A DNA stretch of 64,000 bases, taken from the NCBI RefSeq assembly GCF_002127535.1, contig NZ_MUBJ01000010.1:92366-156365 (forward strand), read 5' to 3'. Position 1 is the first letter of the stretch; every line of letters begins with the position of its first letter. Shown here piece by piece: positions 40,692 through 49,899 of this stretch. The notes beneath the pieces were generated by a model. That model ran no database searches and was not told the origin of the DNA. It saw only the letters and a list, made by a program, of their open reading frames with translations. Origin of the DNA: Xenorhabdus vietnamensis (lineage in GTDB: Bacteria > Pseudomonadota > Gammaproteobacteria > Enterobacterales > Enterobacteriaceae). The translations under genes and the position numbers were made by a program.

Positions 40692-41843
40692 TTATTTCTC
40701 ACTGACCCAATATGTTCCTACTGGCTCAATAGCCAAGAATTTATCATGAAGCTCTTGCAACGTATGTTGCGGATCTAAGTCGGCAAATTTTTCAGGGTAG
40801 AACCATTTAGCAAAAACCTGAGTAACAACAACGTTGTAAGGAGAGTTGTAATAGTGATGCCAGATAGCATGACTACGCCCTTCCTTTACAGCAGTTAGGT
40901 TATTGATGCCTGTACGTTCAGTAATTGTTTTCAGACCAGCACGGGCAATATCGGCAGAAGTCTTGGCACCCATTCGAATCCCCTCACCTTTCTCATCTGG
41001 ATCTTGTGCGCCACTTGCGATGTATATATAAGGGTCTTCAGCAATGACTTTTTCCAGATTCATTGTACCCAATGGAGAAGGCAGTACTTCTTTAGCAATA
41101 TTCTTGCCTCCAGCCAAATCAATGAAATTCCCCATATTGCCATTACCTGCCGTACCACAGCAATCTTCACTGGAGCCTGCTCTTAGTTCGATAAATACTG
41201 AAGGTTTTTCAGCATCTGGTATGCGAGAAGTAATATCGGTTACCAGTTTTTGATTTTTTTCGTAAAAATCAGCGTAAGCATTAGCCTGTTCTTCACGATG
41301 CAGAATTTTACCCAGCATACGAATGCTAGGTAATGTATTTTTCAAAGGATCATTGCGGAAATCGACAAAAACAACAGGTACACCTGCTTTTTCCAACTGT
41401 TTCACCAATTCACTGTTTTTCCCAGGACCATGCCCAGACAGGCCAAAAATAGCGACATCAGGGTTGAGTGTAAGCACTTTTTCAGAGCTGACACTATCAG
41501 CGCTAGTATTACCAATCAGGGGAATATTATCGATTTCAGGAAATTTAGCTTTATAAATAGCGTAAGTTTGTGGGTCCAGTTTGCGGAAATCACCTTGCCA
41601 ACCAGCGATACGAGCCAGAGGTTTATCCCCTTCCAATATTGCAACAGAATGGAATAGGCGACCTTCTCCCAACAAGATACGATTGACTGTCTCAGGCACC
41701 TCAACAGTACGTCCAGCAACATCAGTGACTGTTTCAGCCCAAGATGCAAAACTTGCCATCATGGCAGAACCTGCCATTAGACTGATACTCATACTTTTCA
41801 CGACTGCTCGAAATACAAACTTCACTTTAGTTAGCCTCTTCAT
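40692..41843 (-). CDS. Iron-siderophore periplasmic binding protein
   Basis: A periplasmic class III solute-binding protein (about 383 residues) that delivers an iron chelate to the permease. The signal peptide ends near SWAETVTD, and TDVAGRTVEVPETVNRILL is the usual N-terminal lobe start. NPDVAIFGL and YIYIASGAQDP follow, and ALKTITE-type spacing precedes the C-terminal lobe. GSSEDCCGTAGNGNMGN near residue 225 is an unusual cysteine pair. The longest frame starts at ATG 41843, but that codon has no ribosome binding site; GTG at 41825 has AGAGG 9 bases upstream and may be the true start. A Fur-like box lies just upstream. It is the first gene of the operon. Confidence 0.9.
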   Translation of the reverse strand: MKRLTKVKFVFRAVVKSMSISLMAGSAMMASFASWAETVTDVAGRTVEVPETVNRILLGEGRLFHSVAILEGDKPLARIAGWQGDFRKLDPQTYAIYKAKFPEIDNIPLIGNTSADSVSSEKVLTLNPDVAIFGLSGHGPGKNSELVKQLEKAGVPVVFVDFRNDPLKNTLPSIRMLGKILHREEQANAYADFYEKNQKLVTDITSRIPDAEKPSVFIELRAGSSEDCCGTAGNGNMGNFIDLAGGKNIAKEVLPSPLGTMNLEKVIAEDPYIYIASGAQDPDEKGEGIRMGAKTSADIARAGLKTITERTGINNLTAVKEGRSHAIWHHYYNSPYNVVVTQVFAKWFYPEKFADLDPQHTLQELHDKFLAIEPVGTYWVSEK

Positions 41844-41871
41844 ACAACAATTGTGGCGCTAACAATAAAGC

Positions 41872-41889
41872 AAATAAGAATACTTATCA
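41872..41889. promoter_or_regulatory. Candidate Fur box of the siderophore operon
   Basis: TAAGAATACTTATCA matches the 7-1-7 Fur consensus TGATAAT-N-ATTATCA at 11 of 14 positions, about 30 bases upstream of the binding-protein gene. Iron repression of the downstream genes is therefore likely. Confidence 0.55.
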
Positions 41890-41952
41890 ATGCGATTAAA
41901 GCTGTATATCCGAAATTTACTCTCCATATTTTTCCCTAATCGCATGAAAAAT

Positions 41953-41991
41953 AAAAACTGCCAATTCCATCACAGAACAGGCAGTTTTTTT
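41953..41991. terminator. Intrinsic terminator of lysP, active in both directions
   Basis: AAAAACTGCC pairs with GGCAGTTTTT, with an A-rich side on the left and T-run on the right. On the minus strand it lies about 60 bases past the lysP stop and ends in TTTTTATTTTT. Confidence 0.85.
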
Positions 41992-42052
41992 GTAAAAAAA
42001 ATCAATAATATTTTAATCAAAAAGCATCAATTTTGTGATGTTTGTTAACAAA

Positions 42053-43540
42053 TTATTCCTTATCAGTATATTTGAATACTGGAAATTCCATCTCATTGTA
42101 CTTAACAAAACGAGTCTTCTTTTTCAGCTTGAAACTAAACCAAATGAGCAGGAATAACGGGAGGCCAATGTAAGTTGCCGTCACTCCGTACCAATCGATC
42201 TTATCTTGTAAAAACGCCTGATAATTTTGGCCCAAGGTGATAACCAAACATAAAATAAAGGCAAAAATAGGCCCGATAGGGAAGAAACCTGAACGATATG
42301 GCAGAGCATTCACATCAAGGCCTTGAGCAACATAGCCTTTACGAAAGCGATAATGGCTGATTGCAATTCCGAGCCACGCAATAAATCCAGTCATGCCTGA
42401 AGTATTCAATAACCACATATAAACGGTCTGATTGCCAAACATGGAACTGAGAAAACATAATCCTGCCACCACAGTCGTGGCATAAAGTGCATTACGTGGA
42501 ACACCACTTTTAGACAGATGACTAAAAATTTTTGGTGCCTTACCTTCTTTTGCCAACGTGAATAGCATACGGGTAGAAGCATACATTCCCGAATTTCCCG
42601 CAGACAATACAGCGGTCAATATCACTGCATTCATTATCGCAGCCGCTGACAATAAGCCAGCATTTTCAAACACTAGAGTAAATGGGCTAACACTGATATC
42701 TTTCACGCCATTGCGCAATAAACTAGGATCAGTATAAGGAATAATCAGGCTGATGATTAAAATAGCAAGCACATAAAACAATAAGATACGCCAGAATACC
42801 TTACGTACAGCACGAGGGATATTTTTCGCTGGATCTTTCGATTCTCCTGCGGTAATGCCTATTAGTTCTGTCCCTTGAAAAGAGAAGCCGACAATCATCG
42901 CCACCCCAATCATGGCTGAAAAACCACCCGCAAAAGGTGCGTCAGCAATCACCCAATTATTCCAACCTGCACCTTCGGCACCTTTCAGGATGCCAACGAT
43001 CATTAAAATACCGACAACGATGAACACAACAATAGTGGAGACTTTAATCAAGGAGAACCAATATTCTGCTTCACCAAATCCTTTGACGGAAATGAAGTTC
43101 AACAGGAAAACCAAACTAAGGAACAATGCGCTCCATACCCAGCCAGGAACATCATTAAACCAATATCCCATAACCAATTGCGCCGCTACAAGGTCAACCG
43201 CAATTGTCACTGCCCAGTTATACCAGTAGTTCCATCCCAATGCGAAGCCAAAACCTTCGTCAACATATTTGGAACCATAAGTTGAAAACGATCCCGAAAC
43301 AGGCATGTATGCTGCTAATTCGCCCAAACTGGTCATCAAAAAGTAGACCATTAAACCAATTAATGCATAGGAAAGTAAGGCACCCGCAGGACCAGCCTGA
43401 GAAATTGTTGCGCCAGAAGCAACAAATAATCCCGTGCCAATTGATCCACCGATGGCAATCATTGCCATGTGTCGTGCTTTTAATTCACGGCGCAGGGTTT
43501 TTGGAGCCTGATCCCGTGGCATACATTCTTCTCGAGACAT
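42053..43540 (-). CDS. lysP: Lysine-specific permease LysP
   Basis: LysP is a 12-helix APC-family lysine:proton symporter in the inner membrane. In E. coli it also holds the acid-stress regulator CadC inactive. Nearly every conserved block is present: LRRELKARHMAMIAIGGSIGTGLF, PVSGSFSTYG, FALGWNYWYNWAVTIA, FSFQGTELIGITAGES, SAGNSGMYASTRML and WLLNTSGMTGFIAW (all read in parts of the protein). The 495 residues compare with 489 in E. coli. The ATG at 43540 has a weak site; ATG 43522, six codons in, is an alternative. It is followed on the same strand, going upstream, by yeiE, the E. coli arrangement. Confidence 0.96.
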   Translation of the reverse strand: MSREECMPRDQAPKTLRRELKARHMAMIAIGGSIGTGLFVASGATISQAGPAGALLSYALIGLMVYFLMTSLGELAAYMPVSGSFSTYGSKYVDEGFGFALGWNYWYNWAVTIAVDLVAAQLVMGYWFNDVPGWVWSALFLSLVFLLNFISVKGFGEAEYWFSLIKVSTIVVFIVVGILMIVGILKGAEGAGWNNWVIADAPFAGGFSAMIGVAMIVGFSFQGTELIGITAGESKDPAKNIPRAVRKVFWRILLFYVLAILIISLIIPYTDPSLLRNGVKDISVSPFTLVFENAGLLSAAAIMNAVILTAVLSAGNSGMYASTRMLFTLAKEGKAPKIFSHLSKSGVPRNALYATTVVAGLCFLSSMFGNQTVYMWLLNTSGMTGFIAWLGIAISHYRFRKGYVAQGLDVNALPYRSGFFPIGPIFAFILCLVITLGQNYQAFLQDKIDWYGVTATYIGLPLFLLIWFSFKLKKKTRFVKYNEMEFPVFKYTDKE

Positions 43541-43677
43541 TCTGTTCCTATATTATTTAAAAAAATTTAAGGCGGGATTGTAACAAATCCTCGTCGCCAG
43601 AATAGCGGCGATTCGTGGTTATAAGATACCTTCATAATCCATAGCCAATTATTAGCTACACGATTATGTCCTCAATA

Positions 43678-44541
43678 TTAGTTACAATAACTCAATAGCT
43701 TTCGTAACGCATTGGACATGTGTTTCTGGCGATGGTAAATCAGGTACAAGGTGCGATTGAGACTCAGCCCAGGGATGACCAGTTCAGATAATGTGCCATT
43801 TTTCAGTTGCTCTTGAACGACTCGCCGTGAAAGGCAGCTGATCCCCATCCCATACTGGACGGCATGTTTGATGGCTTCCGAATTACCCAATTCCATTGCG
43901 ATATTGAACCTGGGCATTTGTGAGAACAAAAGATGATCCAAAACTTCCCGTGTTCCTGAACCTTTTTCTCTCAATATCCAAGGCGCTTTAATTAGTTCCT
44001 CCACAGTCAGATCACGTTGCAATAACGGGCTTTTAGGCGATGAAAAAACAATCAACTCATCTTCCATCCATGGTTGTGTGATCAATTCAGGATCATGACA
44101 CAACCCTTCAATCAATCCCAAATCAACACGAAATTCAACAACTGCCTTTATCACATCTTCAGTATTGTTGATATTCAATTCCAATGGTGTCTCAGGATAA
44201 TCCTGACGATATCTCGCCAGCATTTCAGGCAACATATAATTGCCAATCGTGCTACTGGCTGCTAACCGCAATGCTCCCAATTCAAGTTTGAAAAGCTGCT
44301 CTATTTCACCAACCTGTTCAAGTAATGCCAATGCCTTAGGATAGAGTAAACGCCCATGTTCATTGGTAACCAGACGTTTTCCGACTCTATCAAACAGTTG
44401 TACTCCCAACTGACCTTCAAGATCTGTTAGTGAAGCACTAACCGCAGATTGCGATAATGCTAACTGCTGAGAAGCCTGTGTTGTTGAACCACTTTTCAGA
44501 ACTTCTGCAAAAATCTCCAGTTGTCTCAGAGTGATACGCAT
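43678..44541 (-). CDS. yeiE: LysR-type regulator YeiE
   Basis: A 287-residue LysR-family transcription factor. The winged helix-turn-helix covers about residues 1-60 ([34 protein letters not shown] in parts), followed by the linker helix and an effector domain from about residue 90. It is divergent from yeiH, as in E. coli, and probably controls it. Reports on relatives describe YeiE as a sulfite-responsive regulator; that assignment is transferred, not seen. The shared 190-base intergenic region would hold its binding sites. Confidence 0.92.
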   Translation of the reverse strand: MRITLRQLEIFAEVLKSGSTTQASQQLALSQSAVSASLTDLEGQLGVQLFDRVGKRLVTNEHGRLLYPKALALLEQVGEIEQLFKLELGALRLAASSTIGNYMLPEMLARYRQDYPETPLELNINNTEDVIKAVVEFRVDLGLIEGLCHDPELITQPWMEDELIVFSSPKSPLLQRDLTVEELIKAPWILREKGSGTREVLDHLLFSQMPRFNIAMELGNSEAIKHAVQYGMGISCLSRRVVQEQLKNGTLSELVIPGLSLNRTLYLIYHRQKHMSNALRKLLSYCN

Positions 44542-44732
44542 ATGGCCTCACGAGAAGCAAAATAAAAGATAGAAAGGTAGTCTTGATTTTAGACAGTATT
44601 ACGCAACTTAACAAAAAGTACCCTTAATTAACCTATTTTAATGGTTATATATATAAAAATTATCAATTTTATTGATTTAAAAATCTTCTATATGCTTATT
44701 CCCAAAATGAATAAGTAATAGAGCCGTCGCTT

Positions 44733-45833
44733 ATGTCTAAAAATCCAATTAGGCCTGAAAATCAAGTAGGGAAATTTATCGAAACTCACCAACATGCTGC
44801 ATTAAAATTAATTCCCGGTGTAATATTGACGACAGCACTGACGGCACTCGCTATCTATATTGGTACTATTCCTTGGTTTATAAATATGGGATTGGGTGTC
44901 CTGACACTTGCCATCCTGTTGGGGATCATTATCGGCAATACAGTCTATCCTTTCTTAAAACCCACCTGTGATAATGGCACCCATTTTTCCAAACACTACC
45001 TTCTGCGAGCAGGTATCATTTTTTATGGGTTCCGCCTAACTTTCCAACAAATCACAGATGTTGGTACAACTGGAATATTGATTGATGTCATCATTCTTTC
45101 TTCAACATTTTTTATGGCATTGTGGATTGGGCACACTTTTTTGCGACTGGATAGCCAAACTGTGATCCTAATTGGCGCAGGAAGCAGTATCTGTGGAGCC
45201 GCGGCGATTATGGCAACAGAACCTGTTGTTAAAGCACCAGCCAGCAAAGTTGCTGTAGCCGTCTCTACAGTAGTCATTTTTGGCACACTCGCAATCTTTA
45301 TTTATCCGTGGTTTTATCAACTCAATGCCCATTATCAATGGATTAATTTCTCTCTGGAAACATTTGGCATCTTTTCTGGCTCAACTGTTCATGAAGTAGC
45401 CCAAGTTGTCGCTATTGGGCATACATTAGGAAGCGATGCAGAAAATGCCGCCGTTATCAGTAAAATGATCCGTGTTATGCTATTGGCTCCTTTTCTATTG
45501 CTGCTTTCCGGCTACCTCAGTCGCATTGAAGCTAAAAATTTCAATGGCCATCAAGAAAAACCGTCAATCACTATTCCATGGTTTGCTGTGTTTTTTGTTG
45601 TCACTGCGGGTTTTAATTCTTTCCATTTATTACCTGAATCCCTTGTTAATCACATCATTACCGCTGATACCATTATGCTGGCAATGGCAATGGTTGCTTT
45701 AGGGCTAACCACCCATATCAGTGCCATTCGTCAAGCTGGAATTAAACCTATTTTATTAGCACTCATTTTATTTGTGTGGCTAGTAGCAGGAGGGTTAATC
45801 ATCAACCAAGGTGTCCAACATTTATTACTCTAA
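44733..45833 (+). CDS. yeiH: YeiH, UPF0324 family membrane protein (putative sulfite exporter)
   Basis: A 366-residue integral membrane protein with about ten hydrophobic segments. Family motifs LGIIIGN near residue 68, HYLLRAGIIFYGFRLT, GAGSSICGAAAIMA near 150, and GSTVHEVAQVVAIG near 225 match YeiH. The family has been proposed to export sulfate or sulfite, and YeiE-linked regulation supports sulfite relevance. It begins with a hydrophilic tail of about 25 residues. It is the first gene rightward of yeiE and is followed by nfo, as in E. coli. Confidence 0.9.
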   Translation: MSKNPIRPENQVGKFIETHQHAALKLIPGVILTTALTALAIYIGTIPWFINMGLGVLTLAILLGIIIGNTVYPFLKPTCDNGTHFSKHYLLRAGIIFYGFRLTFQQITDVGTTGILIDVIILSSTFFMALWIGHTFLRLDSQTVILIGAGSSICGAAAIMATEPVVKAPASKVAVAVSTVVIFGTLAIFIYPWFYQLNAHYQWINFSLETFGIFSGSTVHEVAQVVAIGHTLGSDAENAAVISKMIRVMLLAPFLLLLSGYLSRIEAKNFNGHQEKPSITIPWFAVFFVVTAGFNSFHLLPESLVNHIITADTIMLAMAMVALGLTTHISAIRQAGIKPILLALILFVWLVAGGLIINQGVQHLLL

Positions 45834-45940
45834 TTCAGAACAAAGATATATCTAACACCAAATTAAATTGACTTTTTCTGCCAAAATTTTATCAGCAGGG
45901 CGAACGATGCCATAATGACAAAAACACAGGAGAAAATGAT

Positions 45941-46783
45941 ATGAAATTTGTTGGAGCCCATGTAAGCGCCTCAGGTGGTGTTGATCAAGCAGTGATCCGT
46001 GCGCATGAATTAAAAGCAACAGCATTTGCCCTATTCACAAAAAATCAACGCCAATGGCATGCGCCACCACTATCAACAGATGTCATTGATAAATTTAAAG
46101 CGAATTGTGAACGTTATGGTTATGGCAGCCGACAAATTCTTCCTCATGACAGCTATTTAATCAATCTTGGCCATCCTGAAGCAGACAATCTGGAAAAATC
46201 CCGCGCAGCGTTCCTTGATGAAATGCAACGCTGTGAACAGTTAGGTATCGACTTGCTGAACTTCCATCCAGGCAGCTATCTCAATAAAATTGACATTGAT
46301 AAGTGCCTCGCCCGTATTGCGGAATCTATTAATATTACTTTAGATAAAACACAAGGTGTTACCGCGGTCATCGAAAACACAGCCGGACAAGGCACCAACC
46401 TTGGTTTTAAATTCGAACAACTAGCGGCAATTATTGACGGCATTGAAGACAAAACCCGTGTTGGAGTCTGTATTGATACCTGCCACGCTTTCGCGGCTGG
46501 TTATGATTTACGTACTAACAAAGATTGTAATGAAACTTTCAAGGCATTCGATGAAGTTGTTGGATTCAGGTATCTTAAAGCAATGCATCTGAATGATGCC
46601 AAGAGCGAATTTTCCAGCCGTGTTGACCGTCATCACAGTCTTGGTGAAGGCAATATAGGTAAAACACCTTTCAGCTATATCATGAAAGATGACCGTTTCA
46701 ATGATATTCCTTTAATTCTTGAAACGATCAATCCAGATATTTGGGATCAAGAAATTGCTTGGCTAAAATCTCAGCAAAATTAA
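45941..46783 (+). CDS. nfo: Endonuclease IV
   Basis: Nfo is a zinc-dependent AP endonuclease for base excision repair. It is a TIM barrel with metal ligands in the standard blocks: [11 protein letters not shown] at the N-terminus, [14 protein letters not shown] near 67, LNFHPGSY near 107, [13 protein letters not shown] near 143, [13 protein letters not shown] near 177, HLNDAK near 213, [12 protein letters not shown] near 227, and LETINPD near 260. AGGAGA precedes the ATG. The 280 residues match the family. Its stop codon abuts the stop codon of fruK on the other strand without a spacer base. Confidence 0.98.
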   Translation: MKFVGAHVSASGGVDQAVIRAHELKATAFALFTKNQRQWHAPPLSTDVIDKFKANCERYGYGSRQILPHDSYLINLGHPEADNLEKSRAAFLDEMQRCEQLGIDLLNFHPGSYLNKIDIDKCLARIAESINITLDKTQGVTAVIENTAGQGTNLGFKFEQLAAIIDGIEDKTRVGVCIDTCHAFAAGYDLRTNKDCNETFKAFDEVVGFRYLKAMHLNDAKSEFSSRVDRHHSLGEGNIGKTPFSYIMKDDRFNDIPLILETINPDIWDQEIAWLKSQQN

Positions 46784-47722
46784 TCACCTGACTGCTATTA
46801 ACTCGATCTTTGACATCATTGACGCAAGTTCCGTGCGACTTTTAATCCCAACATTCGACTGGCTAACCGTGAGTGCAGAAACTGCGGTTGCCAGACGCAA
46901 TGTGTGTTCACTGGATTCTCTCATCAGCAAACCATAAACCAATCCGCCGACCATAGAATCCCCTGCCCCAACCGTACTGACTACCTCACAATGTGGCGGT
47001 TTTGCCAACCATGCACCAGAGGCATTCACCCATAATGCTCCTTGTTCTCCCAGCGAAATGACAACATGGGCAATCCCTCGACTGCGCAGTTCATGGGCCG
47101 CATCAATAACATTGTTCAAATCCGGCAATGGCTTACCAGCCCAAATCTCCAATTCATATCGATTGGGTTTTACTAGCCAAGGTGATGCTTTAAGGCCCGC
47201 TGAAAGAGCTTCACGGCTACTGTCGAAAATAACACAGGGGCATGACTGCCGTAGTTGCATCATCCAATCTGCAAACGATCCAGCTGCAATTCCTTCGGGT
47301 AAACTACCGCTGACTACAACCATATCGAACTGCCCCAACCATGTGAGAGAGTCACTGACAAATCGTTCCCATTCTTCTTGCGTCACATGGAAACCTGAAA
47401 AATTAAAATCCGTCACTTCACCATGTCTTTCAGTCAACTTGACATTAATGCGCGTTCGTCCTGAGACTAAATGGAAACGATTTGCCATACTGTTTTCGTC
47501 AAAGAACTGTTGAAACCCTTCCTGATTCTCCCTCCCCAGAAAACCGCTGACAGTCACATCAATGCCTAAATCACGCAGCACCTTCGCAACATTGTTTCCT
47601 TTACCAGCAGCATGAAGCCCTGCCGTCTGTACACGGTTAACATTTCCCTTAACAATATCTGGGCATAAACCAACTAGATCATAAGCTGGGTTTAAGGTAA
47701 TTGTGGCAACTCGACGGCTCAT
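46784..47722 (-). CDS. fruK: 1-phosphofructokinase FruK, without fruB or fruA
   Basis: FruK phosphorylates fructose 1-phosphate to fructose 1,6-bisphosphate. It is a PfkB/ribokinase-fold kinase: N-terminal TITLNPAYDLV, HAAGKGNNVAKVL near residue 38, GRTRINVKLTE, WLVKPNRYELE, and the catalytic STVGAGDSMVGGLVYG near 247. At 312 residues it equals E. coli FruK. In E. coli it sits between fruB (DTP/HPr-like) and fruA (EIIBC); here both neighbours are absent and nfo follows directly. A good Cra operator lies 72 bases upstream, so fructose 1-phosphate-responsive control seems retained. How fructose 1-phosphate arises without FruA is unclear; a PTS elsewhere is possible. Confidence 0.93.
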   Translation of the reverse strand: MSRRVATITLNPAYDLVGLCPDIVKGNVNRVQTAGLHAAGKGNNVAKVLRDLGIDVTVSGFLGRENQEGFQQFFDENSMANRFHLVSGRTRINVKLTERHGEVTDFNFSGFHVTQEEWERFVSDSLTWLGQFDMVVVSGSLPEGIAAGSFADWMMQLRQSCPCVIFDSSREALSAGLKASPWLVKPNRYELEIWAGKPLPDLNNVIDAAHELRSRGIAHVVISLGEQGALWVNASGAWLAKPPHCEVVSTVGAGDSMVGGLVYGLLMRESSEHTLRLATAVSALTVSQSNVGIKSRTELASMMSKIELIAVR

Positions 47723-47793
47723 CTTGCCCGGTATCCCCTGTATAAACAGTCATAAGTAACATTAAGATTTCTCTTTTATTTATAACATCAAAA

Positions 47794-47809
47794 TTGAATC
47801 GTTTCAGTT
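47794..47809 (-). promoter_or_regulatory. Cra (FruR) operator upstream of fruK
   Basis: TTGAATCGTTTCAGTT matches the Cra consensus core TGAATCGTTTCAG exactly, 72 bases upstream of the fruK start. In enterobacteria Cra represses the fru operon from such a site, and fructose 1-phosphate relieves it. Confidence 0.8.
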
Positions 47810-47940
47810 AAAATTACGGCTTGCTTGATCATTGTGTTACTGAAATCTAAAAGTAAAAATATATGGCGGAATAATTTTTTATCAGATGGCTAAATCTATC
47901 TGAATCAACATAAACAGATACGACCCGGAGGAATATATCA

Positions 47941-48360
47941 GTGTCAGTTATTGTCGGAGTTGGTGTCATTATCATTAATGATAGGGGTGAAATTCTACTG
48001 GGAAAACGTACCAGCCAGCATGCACCGTACTGGTCAATCTTTGGTGGTCATGTCGATCCCGGTGAAACCTTTGAAGAATGTGCTATTCGGGAAATTCAAG
48101 AAGAGATTGGCCTAACAATCCAAAACCCCAAAGTTTATGGTATTTGCAATAATATCGAAACATATCGCGAAGAAGGAAAGCACACCGTTTCAGTTTGTCT
48201 GCTGGCACAATATGCCGGAGGTGAACCCAAATTAATGGAGCCAGAGAAATGCGAACAATTAATTTGGTGTGATCCTGACAACCTACCCGAACCTCATTTT
48301 GAGGCCAGCCGCAATGCCATCAAACTGTGGCAAAAAGCGCTATTCTACTCAGCAACTTAA
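47941..48360 (+). CDS. NUDIX hydrolase, nucleoside-triphosphate type
   Basis: A 139-residue single-domain NUDIX protein. The Nudix box reads GHVDPGETFEECAIREIQEE then IGL, which fits GX5EX7REUXEEXGU exactly, near residues 36-58. The upstream WSIFGGHVD and VGVIIINDRGEILLGKR strand resemble enzymes that clean damaged or surplus nucleoside triphosphates (NUDT15/MutT-like). The substrate cannot be fixed from sequence. The GTG start at 47941 has GGAGG 9 bases upstream. It is divergent from fruK and probably shares the Cra-containing region. Confidence 0.85.
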   Translation: MSVIVGVGVIIINDRGEILLGKRTSQHAPYWSIFGGHVDPGETFEECAIREIQEEIGLTIQNPKVYGICNNIETYREEGKHTVSVCLLAQYAGGEPKLMEPEKCEQLIWCDPDNLPEPHFEASRNAIKLWQKALFYSAT

Positions 48361-48455
48361 TATCTGTTTTGCAGGCGGGCTCTTTCAGATAACCTGCCTC
48401 GCCTTTGTATGCAAAATGCAACAAATGCAATCTAGTTATTTTCCATAATTATTTG

Positions 48456-48496
48456 TTTACACATATGTTTTATTAATGTATCGTCGCGCTAGTACA
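48456..48496 (+). promoter_or_regulatory. mtr promoter overlapping a TrpR-type operator
   Basis: A -35 TTTACA (48456-48461), 17-base spacer and -10 TATCGT (48479-48484) lie 40 bases before mtr. The -10 is overlapped by TGTATCGTCGCGCTAGTACA (48477-48496), whose right half CTAGTACA matches the TrpR consensus and whose left half is weaker. Repression by TrpR with tryptophan, as known for E. coli mtr, is likely. Confidence 0.6.
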
Positions 48497-48524
48497 AGGT
48501 AACACCATTCATCAGGGAGTCTAT

Positions 48525-49769
48525 ATGACCATTGAGGTAACGCAAAATTTGAAACGCCCCTCCATATTTGGTGGTGCTATGATTATTGCCGGTACTGCTG
48601 TCGGCGCAGGTATGTTTTCCATCCCGATTGTCACTTCAGGTGTCTGGTTTACAGGATCAATCATTTTGCTGGTGTACACCTGCGTATGTATGTATTTCTC
48701 TGGTCTGATGATTTTGGAAGCCAATATGAATTATCCTGCTGGTTCGAGCTTCCATACAGTCGCTAAAGATTTGCTGGGCAAAAGCTGGAGCTCTCTTAAC
48801 GGCTTATCCATCACCTTCGTTCTGTATATCCTGACCTATGCTTATATTTCAGCAGGTAGCTCAATTCTTTCTCACAATATCGAGAATATTATTCCACTGC
48901 CTCAATCAATATCCGGCTTGTGTTTCGCCTTTATTGTTGCCTTTATTGTTTGGTTATCGACTAAAGCAGTAGATCGCTTAAGTACTATTTTGATAGGCGG
49001 AATGGTAATTACTTTTATCATGTCCGTTGGTGGTATGTTTACCGAAGTAAAGCCTACCATCTTATTTGATCAGGCCAATACTCATCCAAACTATTTACCC
49101 TATGCTTTAATCGCTTTGCCTTATTTACTGGCCTCATTCGGCTATCACGGTAATATTCCGGGGCTAGTCAAGTATTACCATAAAGACAGTAAAGCTGTCA
49201 CAAGCAGCTTACTATATGGAACATTAATAACATTAGCGATTTACATTTTATGGCAGTACGTCATTCAGGGAAATATTCCGCGTGAAGCCTTCAAGCAAAT
49301 TATTGCTGATGGTGGTAATATTGGCAATTTGCTGCAACAAATGGATATTACGTCTGATAACACAAAAATCACCCAGTTCTTGAATGCTTTTTCATATATG
49401 GCCTTGGCAAGTTCATTCTTAGGTGTATCATTAGGATTGTTTGACTATCTGGCAGACTTTTTTAAATTCAACGACTCTCGAAAAGGTCGATTTAAAACAG
49501 CACTGATTACTTTTGTTCCGCCCACTGTATTGGCACTAGTCTTTCCAAACGGTTTCCTATATGCAATCGGCTTTGCTGGTCTGGCAGCAACCATTTGGGC
49601 AGTTATTGTTCCTGCTTTAATGGCCCGAGCCAGCCGTAAACGCTATCCAACATCTAGCTATCAGGCACCTGGTGGTAATTTTTTGATCATCTTTGTTATC
49701 CTGTTTGGTTTGATCAATGCATTAGCACATACTCTATCTTTGTTTAATTTGTTGCCAGTTTATCGTTAA
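48525..49769 (+). CDS. mtr: Tryptophan permease Mtr (AAAP family)
   Basis: Mtr is a high-affinity tryptophan:proton symporter with about 11 membrane helices. The 414 residues equal the E. coli length, and the blocks GGAMIIAGTAVGAGMFSIPI, SGLMILEANMNYPAGSSF, FVLYILTYAYISAGSSIL, LLASFGYHGNIPGLVKYY, ASSFLGVSLGLFDYLADFF and FPNGFLYAIGFAGLAATIWA are all Mtr-like rather than TyrP-like (each read within the protein). GGGAG precedes the ATG. It is inserted between fruK/NUDIX and efpL; E. coli mtr is elsewhere. Confidence 0.92.
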   Translation: MTIEVTQNLKRPSIFGGAMIIAGTAVGAGMFSIPIVTSGVWFTGSIILLVYTCVCMYFSGLMILEANMNYPAGSSFHTVAKDLLGKSWSSLNGLSITFVLYILTYAYISAGSSILSHNIENIIPLPQSISGLCFAFIVAFIVWLSTKAVDRLSTILIGGMVITFIMSVGGMFTEVKPTILFDQANTHPNYLPYALIALPYLLASFGYHGNIPGLVKYYHKDSKAVTSSLLYGTLITLAIYILWQYVIQGNIPREAFKQIIADGGNIGNLLQQMDITSDNTKITQFLNAFSYMALASSFLGVSLGLFDYLADFFKFNDSRKGRFKTALITFVPPTVLALVFPNGFLYAIGFAGLAATIWAVIVPALMARASRKRYPTSSYQAPGGNFLIIFVILFGLINALAHTLSLFNLLPVYR

Positions 49770-49781
49770 TGTTTTTTACTC

Positions 49782-49802
49782 GCCCCAGTATTTTACTGGG
49801 GC
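49782..49802 (+). terminator. Hairpin downstream of mtr
   Basis: GCCCCAGTA and TACTGGGGC form a 9-bp perfect stem 13 bases after the mtr stop. Only ATTCATTC follows, so termination is probable but not certain. Confidence 0.55.
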
Positions 49803-49899
49803 ATTCATTCATCTCTTGCCTAATCGGCCGACTGCGAGTAATTTTGTCGCCACTTAAATATTTCATTCCACTATTTCCTTGTTCTTATAGAAGGTATCT

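Noticed and set aside
46784..47722. FruK as a different PfkB sugar kinase
   Set aside because: The length and nearly all motifs equal E. coli FruK, and a Cra site lies upstream.
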